Below the pieces are notes generated by a model. It saw only the letters and a program-made list of their open reading frames with translations, was not told the origin of the DNA and did no database searches. From Bacteroidales bacterium (GTDB lineage: Bacteria > Bacteroidota > Bacteroidia > Bacteroidales > UBA7960): DNA of 6,040 nucleotides. Shown in pieces: positions 1-6,040 of this stretch. Position 1 is the first letter of the stretch. Each line of letters starts with the position of its first letter. The DNA lies in contig SLOR01000196.1 in the NCBI GenBank assembly GCA_007132395.1, positions 1 to 6,040 of the forward strand, written 5' to 3'. Made by a program: the position numbers and the translations under genes.

Positions 1-120
1 GTGTATATTTACAGGTGCTTATCAACAACTTCCCAAGGGTACTCAAACCTATGGCTAATTTTTATTATTTTGCAAAAAATTACTGGTTAACCCACTGAAT
101 TTTAAACACAATATACGTTT

Positions 121-771
121 ATGATACACATATTGGAAAAGCAGAACTCTCTCCTGAATCAGTTCATCTCAGAGGTCAGAGATGTGGAAATACAAAAAGA
201 CAGTATGCGTTTCAGAAGAAATATGGAACGGCTGGGAGAAATCTTCGCTTACGAAATAAGCAAAAAACTTCAGTGGGAAACCCGTGAGGTTGTTACTTCC
301 CTGGGAGAGGCACAATGTAATGTATTGAAGGAACAACCCGTTATCGCAACCATTTTACGGGCAGGCCTGCCCATGCATCAGGGGATATTAAATTATTTTG
401 ACAGGGCGGAAAACGCTTTTATCTCGGCTTATCGCAAGCACCATAAAAACGGTAGCTTTACCATACAAATTGAATACGCCTCCTGCCCTTCCCTTGAAAA
501 CAAAGTCCTTATTCTTTCGGATCCCATGCTGGCAACAGGAGCTTCTATGGTACTCACCTACAAAGAACTTCTTTCAAAAGGCAAACCCGCGCATACACAT
601 ATCGTATCTATCCTTGCCAGTGCCCAGGGGATAGATTACGTAAAAAAGCACCTGCCTACAGAAAATATAAGCCTGTGGCTGGGTGCGGTAGACGATGAGC
701 TTACTGCAAAAGCCTATATTGTTCCCGGACTGGGCGATGCCGGCGATTTGGCTTACGGAAATAAATTATAG
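121..771 (+). CDS. upp: Uracil phosphoribosyltransferase (pyrimidine salvage)
   Basis: This 216-residue cytosolic enzyme should convert uracil and PRPP to UMP and pyrophosphate, the uracil salvage step. The length is close to the usual 208-218 residues of the family. Visible motifs are LRAGLPM at residues 79-85, the PRPP-binding loop DPMLATGAS at 134-142, and the C-terminal uracil-binding segment YIVPGLGDAGDLAYG at 199-213, which separates this family from other type I phosphoribosyltransferases. The common form of the last motif is GDAGDRxFG; here the Arg is Leu210 and the Phe is Tyr212, a modest deviation. ATG 121 is the first start after an in-frame TAA at 103-105, and no Shine-Dalgarno sequence precedes it. 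The only -7-like element upstream, at 65-72, has a mismatch in TAnnTTTG and no -33 partner, so the promoter is unresolved. The permease gene starts 5 bases after the stop, so the two are probably cotranscribed. The product call is secure. Confidence 0.95.
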   Translation: MIHILEKQNSLLNQFISEVRDVEIQKDSMRFRRNMERLGEIFAYEISKKLQWETREVVTSLGEAQCNVLKEQPVIATILRAGLPMHQGILNYFDRAENAFISAYRKHHKNGSFTIQIEYASCPSLENKVLILSDPMLATGASMVLTYKELLSKGKPAHTHIVSILASAQGIDYVKKHLPTENISLWLGAVDDELTAKAYIVPGLGDAGDLAYGNKL

Positions 772-776
772 AAGAC

Positions 777-2012
777 ATGAAGAAGGTAGTTGCTTTAGAA
801 AATTTCAAAATTTCACTCAACTCCATTCGCAGCCATTTGCTGCGCACCTTACTTACTATACTTATTATAGCCTTCGGCATAATGGCTATAGTGGGAATAC
901 TTACCTCCATTGATTCAATAAAAGCCTCTATCACTTCCAGTTTTTCGCGCCTGGGCGCCAACTCCTTTTCTATCCGCAACCGCGAAATGCGGGTGATGGG
1001 CACCGGCAGACCCGAAACATTCAGGCATATTTCTTATGATGAAGCCATACGTTTTAGGGAAAATTTCAACTTCCCTGCCACAGTTTCTGTTTCCATATGG
1101 GGCACCGGTACAGCGGTTGTGCGGTTTCGTTCCGAAGAAACCAACCCTAATATCAGTGTAACAGGCTCCGACGAAAATTATATCATCACCTCAGGCAATG
1201 AGCTGGAAAACGGACGTAATTTTTCGCCCTGGGAAACAGAAACAGGTGCACATGTGGCCATCATTGGTGCAGGGCTGGCCCGTAACCTGTTCAAAAACAA
1301 TGAAAACCCACTGGGGCAGTTCATTACCATAGGTAAAAACCGCTACCAGGTTATCGGTGTAATGAAAGAGAGGGGGGCAAGTTTTGGTTTCAGCGGCGAT
1401 CAAAATTGTATTATCCCTCTGCAAACGGCACGGCAAAACTACTCACGCCCCAACATGAATTTCACCATCAACGTGAGCACCGATAATATTGCCGACCTGG
1501 AAACCTCCATCAGTGAAGCAACCGGCGTGTTCAGGGTGATTAGAGGGCTACGCCCGGGAGAGAAAACCAATTTTGACATCAGTAAAAGTGACAATATTGC
1601 CCAAATGCTCATTGAAAACCTGAGCAGGGTAACCATTGCTGCCACCGTAATAGGCATCATCACACTCCTGGGGGCTGCCATAGGGCTTATGAATATTATG
1701 CTGGTATCTGTTACGGAAAGAACCCGCGAAATTGGCATAAGAAAGGCATTGGGTGCCACGAAAAAAACCATTAAACAACAGTTCCTTGCCGAAGCCATCG
1801 TTATTTGCCAGCTGGGAGGCATGGTAGGTATCGTATTGGGAATTCTGGTGGGAAATGTTATCTCCTTTTTTATCGGCAATCCCTTTATCATCCCCTGGGT
1901 ATGGATTATTTCCGGCGTACTGCTTTGCCTGCTGGTGGGCCTGGTAGCAGGCTATTATCCTGCCGCAAAAGCCTCACAACTTGACCCGATTGAATCACTT
2001 AGGTATGAATAA
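777..2012 (+). CDS. MacB/FtsX-family ABC transporter permease
   Basis: This 411-residue inner-membrane protein has the four-helix layout of type VII (MacB-like) ABC permeases. A short cytoplasmic N-terminus leads into a first membrane helix at about residues 22-44, a large periplasmic MacB-like core at about 45-280, then three helices at about 286-310, 341-365 and 371-394. The family hallmark ERTREIGIRKALGA at 314-327, just after the second helix, is the cytoplasmic coupling region that contacts the ATPase. Members move energy across the membrane for export of drugs, peptides or lipoproteins, or for envelope remodelling, rather than forming a substrate channel. The protein has no ATPase domain of its own, unlike E. 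coli MacB, and no ATPase or periplasmic adaptor gene is adjacent, so the partner must be encoded elsewhere. The start ATG lies 5 bases after the upp stop, suggesting translational coupling. Being next to upp does not make it a uracil transporter: known uracil permeases belong to the unrelated UraA/NCS2 family. The family is sure and the substrate unknown. Confidence 0.93.
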   Translation: MKKVVALENFKISLNSIRSHLLRTLLTILIIAFGIMAIVGILTSIDSIKASITSSFSRLGANSFSIRNREMRVMGTGRPETFRHISYDEAIRFRENFNFPATVSVSIWGTGTAVVRFRSEETNPNISVTGSDENYIITSGNELENGRNFSPWETETGAHVAIIGAGLARNLFKNNENPLGQFITIGKNRYQVIGVMKERGASFGFSGDQNCIIPLQTARQNYSRPNMNFTINVSTDNIADLETSISEATGVFRVIRGLRPGEKTNFDISKSDNIAQMLIENLSRVTIAATVIGIITLLGAAIGLMNIMLVSVTERTREIGIRKALGATKKTIKQQFLAEAIVICQLGGMVGIVLGILVGNVISFFIGNPFIIPWVWIISGVLLCLLVGLVAGYYPAAKASQLDPIESLRYE

Positions 2013-2030
2013 GCATACTATATAAGTGAT
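1994..2030 (+). terminator. Imperfect stem-loop over the permease stop codon, possible terminator
   Basis: The outer arms ATCACTTA (1994-2001) and TAAGTGAT (2023-2030) pair perfectly over 8 bases. Inside them GTATG (2003-2007) pairs with CATAC (2014-2018), and a G-T wobble (2002 with 2019) extends this. Only a 3-base bulge (2020-2022) and a 6-base loop remain unpaired. The permease TAA at 2010-2012 lies in the hairpin. No T-run follows immediately; the nearest is TATTTTTA at 2049-2056. It could be a weak terminator, a 3' mRNA-stabilising structure, or chance. Confidence 0.38.
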
Positions 2031-2066
2031 ATCCACGAGAAGAATAAGTATTTTTACGAGCCTTTC

Positions 2067-2098
2067 TTAGCTTTTAATTATATTTTTTCATACTTTTG
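2067..2098 (+). promoter_or_regulatory. Bacteroidota-type promoter for the response regulator gene
   Basis: TACTTTTG at 2091-2098 is a perfect match to the TAnnTTTG -7 box recognised by the Bacteroidota primary sigma factor. Twenty bases upstream lies TTAG (2067-2070), a one-mismatch version of the TTTG-like -33 box, within an AT-rich spacer. Transcription would begin a few bases after 2098, giving an untranslated leader of roughly 35-40 bases before ATG 2141. The leader ends without a Shine-Dalgarno sequence, as is usual in this phylum. The position in the gap, directly ahead of a gene, supports the call; no transcript data are available. Confidence 0.55.
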
Positions 2099-2140
2099 TC
2101 GTGACAAGATAGTTTTTAACCCTTATTTTATACTCATCCA

Positions 2141-2788
2141 ATGGACAAGATCAAAGTATTGGTTGTTGACGACCACGATCTGATAGTTCTTGCAGCGAGG
2201 CAAATTTTTTCCAAAGTACCGGATATTAAACTCATTGGCGTAGCAAACAGCGGAGAAGAAGCCTACAAGAAAATAAAGGACCTCAGGCCGGATGTGGTTA
2301 TACTTGACGTGATACTACCTGAAATGGATGGTTTAGAGTTGACAAAAAAAATTACTTCAGAATTCCCGGAAACCAAAGTTGTGCTTCATTCCTCTTCAGT
2401 AAGTGAAGAAATGATAGTAACAGGCTTTGAAGCAGGCGCCATGGCGTATGTACCCAAAAATTTCAAGCCCGGGCAACTTATTGAAGCCATCCATACCGTT
2501 GTAAAGGGCGAACACTACAGCAAAGGGTTCGTTTCAGAAATTCTCATAGAAAACTTCCTGAAAACCAAAAACAAAAAAGAGGGTCAAAACGGGAAGCTTA
2601 CCGACAGAGAAGTTGAAATCCTGCAGGCCATTACCAAAGGTATGACCAACCAGCAAATGGCCAATAACCTGCATATCAGTGTAAGAACAGTGGAGGCGCA
2701 CAAATCAAACATCATGAAGAAACTCAAGATTAACAGTACTGCTGAGCTCGTGGTGTATGCCATAAAACACAAAATTGTGAAAATATGA
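2141..2788 (+). CDS. NarL/FixJ-type response regulator, REC plus LuxR helix-turn-helix
   Basis: This 215-residue cytosolic DNA-binding regulator belongs to a two-component system. The receiver domain covers about residues 3-122: Asp10 and Asp11 form the acidic pocket, Asp56 (in VVILDVILPEMDG) is the expected phosphorylation site, Ser84 fits the conserved Ser/Thr position, and Lys106 (in YVPK) is the invariant lysine. A charged linker at about 140-150 leads to a LuxR-type helix-turn-helix at about 151-211, with LTDREVEIL at its start and the recognition-helix segment ISVRTVEAHKSNIMKKL. All residues needed for phosphorylation are present, so it should be a functional switch. ATG 2141 is the first start after an in-frame TAA at 2117-2119. 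It appears to have its own promoter. No histidine kinase is adjacent, so its sensor and targets cannot be named from this window. The gene converges on the ABC-F gene with 2 bases between the stops. Confidence 0.96.
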   Translation: MDKIKVLVVDDHDLIVLAARQIFSKVPDIKLIGVANSGEEAYKKIKDLRPDVVILDVILPEMDGLELTKKITSEFPETKVVLHSSSVSEEMIVTGFEAGAMAYVPKNFKPGQLIEAIHTVVKGEHYSKGFVSEILIENFLKTKNKKEGQNGKLTDREVEILQAITKGMTNQQMANNLHISVRTVEAHKSNIMKKLKINSTAELVVYAIKHKIVKI

Positions 2789-2790
2789 TA

Positions 2791-4743
2791 TCAGGCGTCA
2801 TTTGACTCCAGTTCTTCCAGCTGCAAGTGCAACTTCTCCCATAATGCTTCCTGCTCTTTTAGTTCATTTTTCATGGCCGAATAGTTCCTGTAGAACTCGT
2901 CATTATTAAAGTCGGAGGGATAGTCTGAAGGATTTGAAATGACCTCTTCGGCCTGTTTTATCTTTTCCTCCAGCGATTCCATTTTCTTTTCACACTCCGT
3001 AATTCTGTTCTGCAGTTTTCGTAATTCCTTTTCTGCCTCTTTGCGCCGTTCCCATTGCACTTTATTATCGGAAGGCTCCTGTGCATCATTGGCTCTGGAA
3101 GTCGATTTTCGCGCCTGTTCCAAATCAGACAAAGCTTGTATATTCCGGCTGTCGATAAAGTCATAAATATCGCCCAGGAATTCTTTTATTTTTCTGTTCT
3201 TGAATTCAAATACTTTGGTGGAAAGGCCCTGCAAAAAATCCCTGTCGTGACTAACAATGATAATAGTTCCCTCAAACTGCAGCAAGGCAGCCTTTAAGAT
3301 ATCCTTGGAACGCATGTCCAGGTGATTGGTTGGTTCATCAAGCACCAGCAGGTTAACAGGCGAAAGCAACAACTTGGCAATGGCCAGTCGCGATTTCTCA
3401 CCCCCCGACAGTACTTTTACCTTTTTATCAATATCTTCGCCCTGAAAAAGGAAGCCCCCGAGAATATTACGTATTCGGGGCCTGATATCGCCCACGGCCA
3501 CATCGTCCAGTGTTTCAAAAACGGTTTTATCGCCATCAAGCAGTTCGGTCTGGTTCTGGGCATAATATCCGATTTCCACATTGTGCCCCAGTTTCAGCTC
3601 ACCGGTATGCTCAAGCTCACGGATAATGATGCGTGAAAGCGTGGTTTTTCCTTCCCCGTTGCGTCCCACGAAAGCCAGGCGTTCGCCCCGGCTCACTGAA
3701 AACTCAAGATTTTCGAGCACCGTTTTATCACCATACTTTTTTCCCACTTCACTGGCTTCTATCACAATCTTTCCCGAGGGTGGAGCCTGGTTGAATCGAA
3801 AATGAATGCCCGACATATCCAGTTCATCCACCTCCACTTTATCCATCTTTTCCAGCAATTTCACCCTCGATTGTACTTGCTTGGCTTTGGTGGCCTTGGC
3901 CCTGAAACGGGTAATAAACCGTTCTATCTGGGCAATTTCCTTCTGCTGGTTATTAAACATAGCCATCTCCTGCTCCAGTCGCTCTTCACGCAGCAATTCA
4001 TAATTGGAGTAATTGGCCTTGTAATCGTATATTTTCCCTTTGGAAACCTCTATGGTTCTTTTGGTGATATTATCAAGGAAAGCCCTGTCGTGCGAAATAA
4101 TCACCACCGCACCGGAATACTCCTGCAGGAAAGACTCCAGCCACTGAATGGATTCTATATCCAGGTGGTTGGTAGGCTCATCGAGCAGCAGCAAATCGGG
4201 GCTGCGCAGCAGTATTTTTGCCAGTTCCACACGCATCTGCCACCCGCCGCTGAACTCGGCCATCATCCGGTTAAAATCCTGATGACTAAAACCCAGCCCC
4301 AGCAAAACCTTTTCTGCACGTGCCTGTTGGGTTGTCCCTCCGATGATGGCGAAGCGATCGTTGGCATCGGCCAGTTTTTCTGCAAGCTTCTGGTAAGCCT
4401 CAGAGGTATAATCCTCCCTTTGGGAAAGTTCACTGGTGTATTTTTCGATCCGGTTTTCCAGTTCGTTAGCCTCAGTAAAAGCCGTAAAGGTTTCGTCGAT
4501 TACCGTTTTCTGGCTGCGCAGTTTCATCTCCTGGGGCAGATACCCCACCGTACCCGATGAAGGAATCACTACCCTGCCCGACTCCGGAGCCATGGCACCG
4601 GTAATTACCCGCATAATGGTGGTTTTGCCGGCCCCGTTTTTCCCCACCAGCCCGATACGGTCGCGCTTGTTGATGATGAAAGAAACATCTTCAAACAAGA
4701 ATTCGCCGTTAAACTGAACTGATAGGTTATTGACTGAGAACAT
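2791..4743 (-). CDS. ABC-F family ATPase, YheS/YdiF-like ribosome-associated factor
   Basis: This 650-residue soluble protein has two ABC ATPase domains and no membrane segment. Domain 1 has Walker A GKNGAGKT (34-41), Q-loop Gln71, signature FSGGW (164-168), Walker B with DEPTNHLD (188-195) and H-loop SHD (217-219). Domain 2 has Walker A GRNGEGKT (360-367), Gln396, LSGGEKS (445-451), DEPTNHLD (469-476) and SHD (498-500). Both catalytic glutamates (189 and 470) are intact. The linker between the domains carries FRAKATKAKQVQSRVKLLEK (280-299), the ABC-F P-site tRNA interaction motif, which closely resembles E. coli YheS. A charged coiled-coil tail spans about 560-648. Family members bind the ribosomal E site and relieve stalled or difficult translation; a minority give antibiotic resistance, but nothing here points to that. 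The start is fixed by an in-frame stop at 4750-4752 (read on the - strand). The gene follows aspS in the same direction after 122 bases, with an 8-base repeat array in its leader and no recognisable TAnnTTTG promoter, so read-through from aspS is possible. Confidence 0.96.
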   Translation of the reverse strand: MFSVNNLSVQFNGEFLFEDVSFIINKRDRIGLVGKNGAGKTTIMRVITGAMAPESGRVVIPSSGTVGYLPQEMKLRSQKTVIDETFTAFTEANELENRIEKYTSELSQREDYTSEAYQKLAEKLADANDRFAIIGGTTQQARAEKVLLGLGFSHQDFNRMMAEFSGGWQMRVELAKILLRSPDLLLLDEPTNHLDIESIQWLESFLQEYSGAVVIISHDRAFLDNITKRTIEVSKGKIYDYKANYSNYELLREERLEQEMAMFNNQQKEIAQIERFITRFRAKATKAKQVQSRVKLLEKMDKVEVDELDMSGIHFRFNQAPPSGKIVIEASEVGKKYGDKTVLENLEFSVSRGERLAFVGRNGEGKTTLSRIIIRELEHTGELKLGHNVEIGYYAQNQTELLDGDKTVFETLDDVAVGDIRPRIRNILGGFLFQGEDIDKKVKVLSGGEKSRLAIAKLLLSPVNLLVLDEPTNHLDMRSKDILKAALLQFEGTIIIVSHDRDFLQGLSTKVFEFKNRKIKEFLGDIYDFIDSRNIQALSDLEQARKSTSRANDAQEPSDNKVQWERRKEAEKELRKLQNRITECEKKMESLEEKIKQAEEVISNPSDYPSDFNNDEFYRNYSAMKNELKEQEALWEKLHLQLEELESNDA

Positions 4744-4753
4744 GAGGGTTTAT

Positions 4754-4817
4754 GTTGATGCGTTGATTTGTTGAATCGTTGAAAAGTTGAAGGGTTGAAG
4801 GGTTGAAAAGTTTAATT
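4754..4817. repeat. Tandem array of eight 8-base units, GTTGANNN
   Basis: On the + strand GTTGA begins at 4754, 4762, 4770, 4778, 4786, 4794 and 4802, exactly every 8 bases, and a degenerate eighth copy (GTTTAATT) begins at 4810. The last three bases of each unit vary; copies 5 and 6 are both GTTGAAGG, and copies 4 and 7 are both GTTGAAAA. On the strand of the neighbouring genes each unit reads NNNTCAAC, and the array ends 10 bases before the ABC-F start codon, so it would sit in that gene's leader if transcribed. It is not coding. The variable triplet with a fixed 5-base core suggests an old, drifting minisatellite. Function unknown. Confidence 0.9.
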
Positions 4818-4865
4818 ATTTGCGATTATTATTAACTCCATTTTCTCTTTTCATCCCGAATTGCT

Positions 4866-6040
4866 TCACTCTCGGGACTTTTGCTTCGCTCCAGCTTTTA
4901 ACTCCAGCCCCAGTTCATCCAGTTGCTTATTATCTACCGGCGAGGGGCTGTCAATCATTACATCGCGGCCTGCATTGTTTTTCGGGAATGCGATATAATC
5001 TCTGATGGACTCAGAGCCTCCAAACAATGAGCACCAGCGATCGAAACCGAAGGCCACTCCTCCGTGTGGAGGCGCTCCGTAGCGGAATGCATCCATGAGG
5101 AAGCCAAACTGAGCCTTTGCCTCTTCATGGGTAAAGCCAAGCACCTCAAACATTTTGGCCTGCAAATCTTTATCAAAAATCCTGATGGAGCCCCCTCCTA
5201 TTTCCACCCCATTGATTACCATATCATAGGCATTGGCCCGAACATTTGCGGGATCAGACCAGAGCAGCTCAACATCCTCCTGCAGGGGTGATGTGAAAGG
5301 GTGGTGCATGGCAAAGAAGCGTTGCGACTCTTCATCCCACTCCAATAAAGGGAAGTCAACCACCCAGAGGCATGAAAACACATTGGGGTTACGCAGGTCA
5401 AGCCTTTTGCCCATTTCCAGGCGCAGTTCGCCCATGGCCTTGCGGGTAGAGTTGGTTTTGCCGGCCAGGATAAGCAGCAAATCTCCGGGTTTGGCGTCCA
5501 TTGCATCGGCCCAGGTTTTCAGTTGCTCCTGGTTAAAGAATTTATCGATGCTTGATTTGAATGTTCCGTCAGCATTGTACTTCACATACACCAGGCCAGT
5601 GGCACCAATCTGGGGCCGTTTTACCCATTCGGTAAGTGCATCCAGTTGTTTACGGGTGTATTCGGCACAGCCGGCAGCATTGATGCCCACCACCAGCTGT
5701 GCATCGTCAAATACTTTGAACCCTTTGTTTTGAGTCAGTTCATTAAGTTCCACAAAGCGCATCCCGAAGCGGGTATCAGGCTTGTCGCTGCCGTAGTATT
5801 TCATGGCATCGGCATAGCTCATGCGGTCGAAGGTAATGTTATCTATACCTTTTACTGCCTTAAAAAGATGGCGTGCCAGCCCTTCAAAGGTTTCCAGCAC
5901 ATCATCGCGTGTTACGAAAGCCATTTCGCAGTCAATCTGCGTAAATTCGGGCTGGCGGTCGGCACGCAGGTCTTCATCGCGGAAGCACTTCACAATCTGA
6001 AAATAGCGATCCATACCTGCCACCATAAGCAACTGCTTAA
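4866..6040 (-). CDS. aspS: Aspartyl-tRNA synthetase, N-terminal part beyond the window
   Basis: This class II synthetase charges tRNA-Asp with aspartate in the cytosol. About 390 C-terminal residues are visible; bacterial members have roughly 585-590, so about 190-200 are missing only because the window ends. The reading frame stays open to the edge (Lys-Gln codons at 6038-6033), so the TTG at 6032 is not the real start. Counting from that TTG, motif 2 FRDEDLRADRQPEFTQID lies at 17-34, the GAD insertion domain typical of bacterial AspRS at about 105-210, the aspartate-site region GGGSIRI at 279-285, and motif 3 GVAFGFDR with the ATP-contacting Arg332 at 325-332. The conserved end AFPKNNAGRDVMIDSPSPVD follows, then a short basic tail to the stop at 4866-4868. 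The anticodon-binding domain, which would show whether it also charges tRNA-Asn, is outside the window. ABC-F is the next gene in the same direction. Confidence 0.97.
   Translation of the reverse strand, partial: KQLLMVAGMDRYFQIVKCFRDEDLRADRQPEFTQIDCEMAFVTRDDVLETFEGLARHLFKAVKGIDNITFDRMSYADAMKYYGSDKPDTRFGMRFVELNELTQNKGFKVFDDAQLVVGINAAGCAEYTRKQLDALTEWVKRPQIGATGLVYVKYNADGTFKSSIDKFFNQEQLKTWADAMDAKPGDLLLILAGKTNSTRKAMGELRLEMGKRLDLRNPNVFSCLWVVDFPLLEWDEESQRFFAMHHPFTSPLQEDVELLWSDPANVRANAYDMVINGVEIGGGSIRIFDKDLQAKMFEVLGFTHEEAKAQFGFLMDAFRYGAPPHGGVAFGFDRWCSLFGGSESIRDYIAFPKNNAGRDVMIDSPSPVDNKQLDELGLELKAGAKQKSRE

Noticed and set aside
19..27. TTATCAACA as a DnaA box.
   Set aside because: It is one base off the TTATCCACA consensus and stands alone, with no cluster of boxes or AT-rich unwinding region typical of an origin.
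65..72. TTATTTTG as a -7 promoter box for upp.
   Set aside because: It has a mismatch in the TA pair and no TTG-like box about 20 bases upstream; too weak to annotate.
68..77. Perfect 10-base palindrome TTTTGCAAAA upstream of upp, as an operator.
   Set aside because: It is AT-rich, short and single-copy, and expected by chance in such a sequence; no known regulator site is matched.
1..98. Possible 3' end of an upstream + strand gene (all three forward frames are open from the left edge, with stops at 88-90, 56-58 and 96-98).
   Set aside because: Three frames are open over a short AT-rich stretch, none has a recognisable motif, and there is no way to choose among them.
3802..4560. Long antisense open frame of 252 codons opposite the ABC-F gene.
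   Set aside because: It lies wholly within a gene with two complete sets of ATPase motifs, and its translation is low-complexity with no domain; it is a shadow frame.
4810..4836. AT-only hairpin in the gap after aspS, as an aspS terminator.
   Set aside because: It needs a bulge and a mismatch, contains a single G-C pair, overlaps the last repeat unit, and has no T-run on the transcribed side.
4854..4877. Inverted repeat TCCCGA/TCGGGA over the aspS stop codon, as a terminator.
   Set aside because: The stem is only 6 bases with a 12-base loop, and the sequence after it on the aspS strand is A-rich, not T-rich.
5233..5733. Antisense open frame of 166 codons opposite aspS.
   Set aside because: It lies within the conserved AspRS coding sequence, and its translation (rich in Ser and Arg) shows no motif.

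Overview
The window looks like ordinary chromosomal DNA from a member of the Bacteroidota, probably a Bacteroidales- or Marinilabiliales-like lineage. This is an inference from style. No start codon has a clear Shine-Dalgarno sequence. One intergenic region carries a perfect TAnnTTTG element, the -7 box of the Bacteroidota primary sigma factor. The protein sequences also have the flavour of that phylum. Base composition is moderate and similar across the window, with no sign of a mobile element, RNA gene, CRISPR array or foreign island.

Left part, + strand: a complete uracil phosphoribosyltransferase gene (upp, 121-771) is followed after only 5 bases by a MacB/FtsX-type ABC transporter permease (777-2012). 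The pair is probably one transcript. An imperfect stem-loop over the permease stop codon (1994-2030) may mark its 3' end. A 128-base gap then holds a good promoter candidate (2067-2098) for a NarL/FixJ-type response regulator (2141-2788). No sensor kinase lies next to it.

Right part, - strand: aspS (aspartyl-tRNA synthetase) enters from the right edge, lacks its N-terminal third because of the window end, and stops at 4866. Downstream of it in the same direction, after 122 bases, is a complete ABC-F ATPase of the YheS/YdiF type (4743 down to 2791). Most of that gap is an array of eight 8-base units (GTTGA plus three variable bases, 4754-4817) that ends 10 bases before the ABC-F start codon. 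The ABC-F gene converges on the response regulator gene with 2 bases between the stop codons, which share the palindrome TGATATCA.

Functionally, upp belongs to pyrimidine salvage, the permease to a MacB-like export or lipoprotein/envelope system whose ATPase is not here, the regulator to two-component signalling, and aspS and the ABC-F protein both to translation. I see no new multi-gene system. The least explained element is the strictly phased 8-base repeat upstream of the ABC-F gene.
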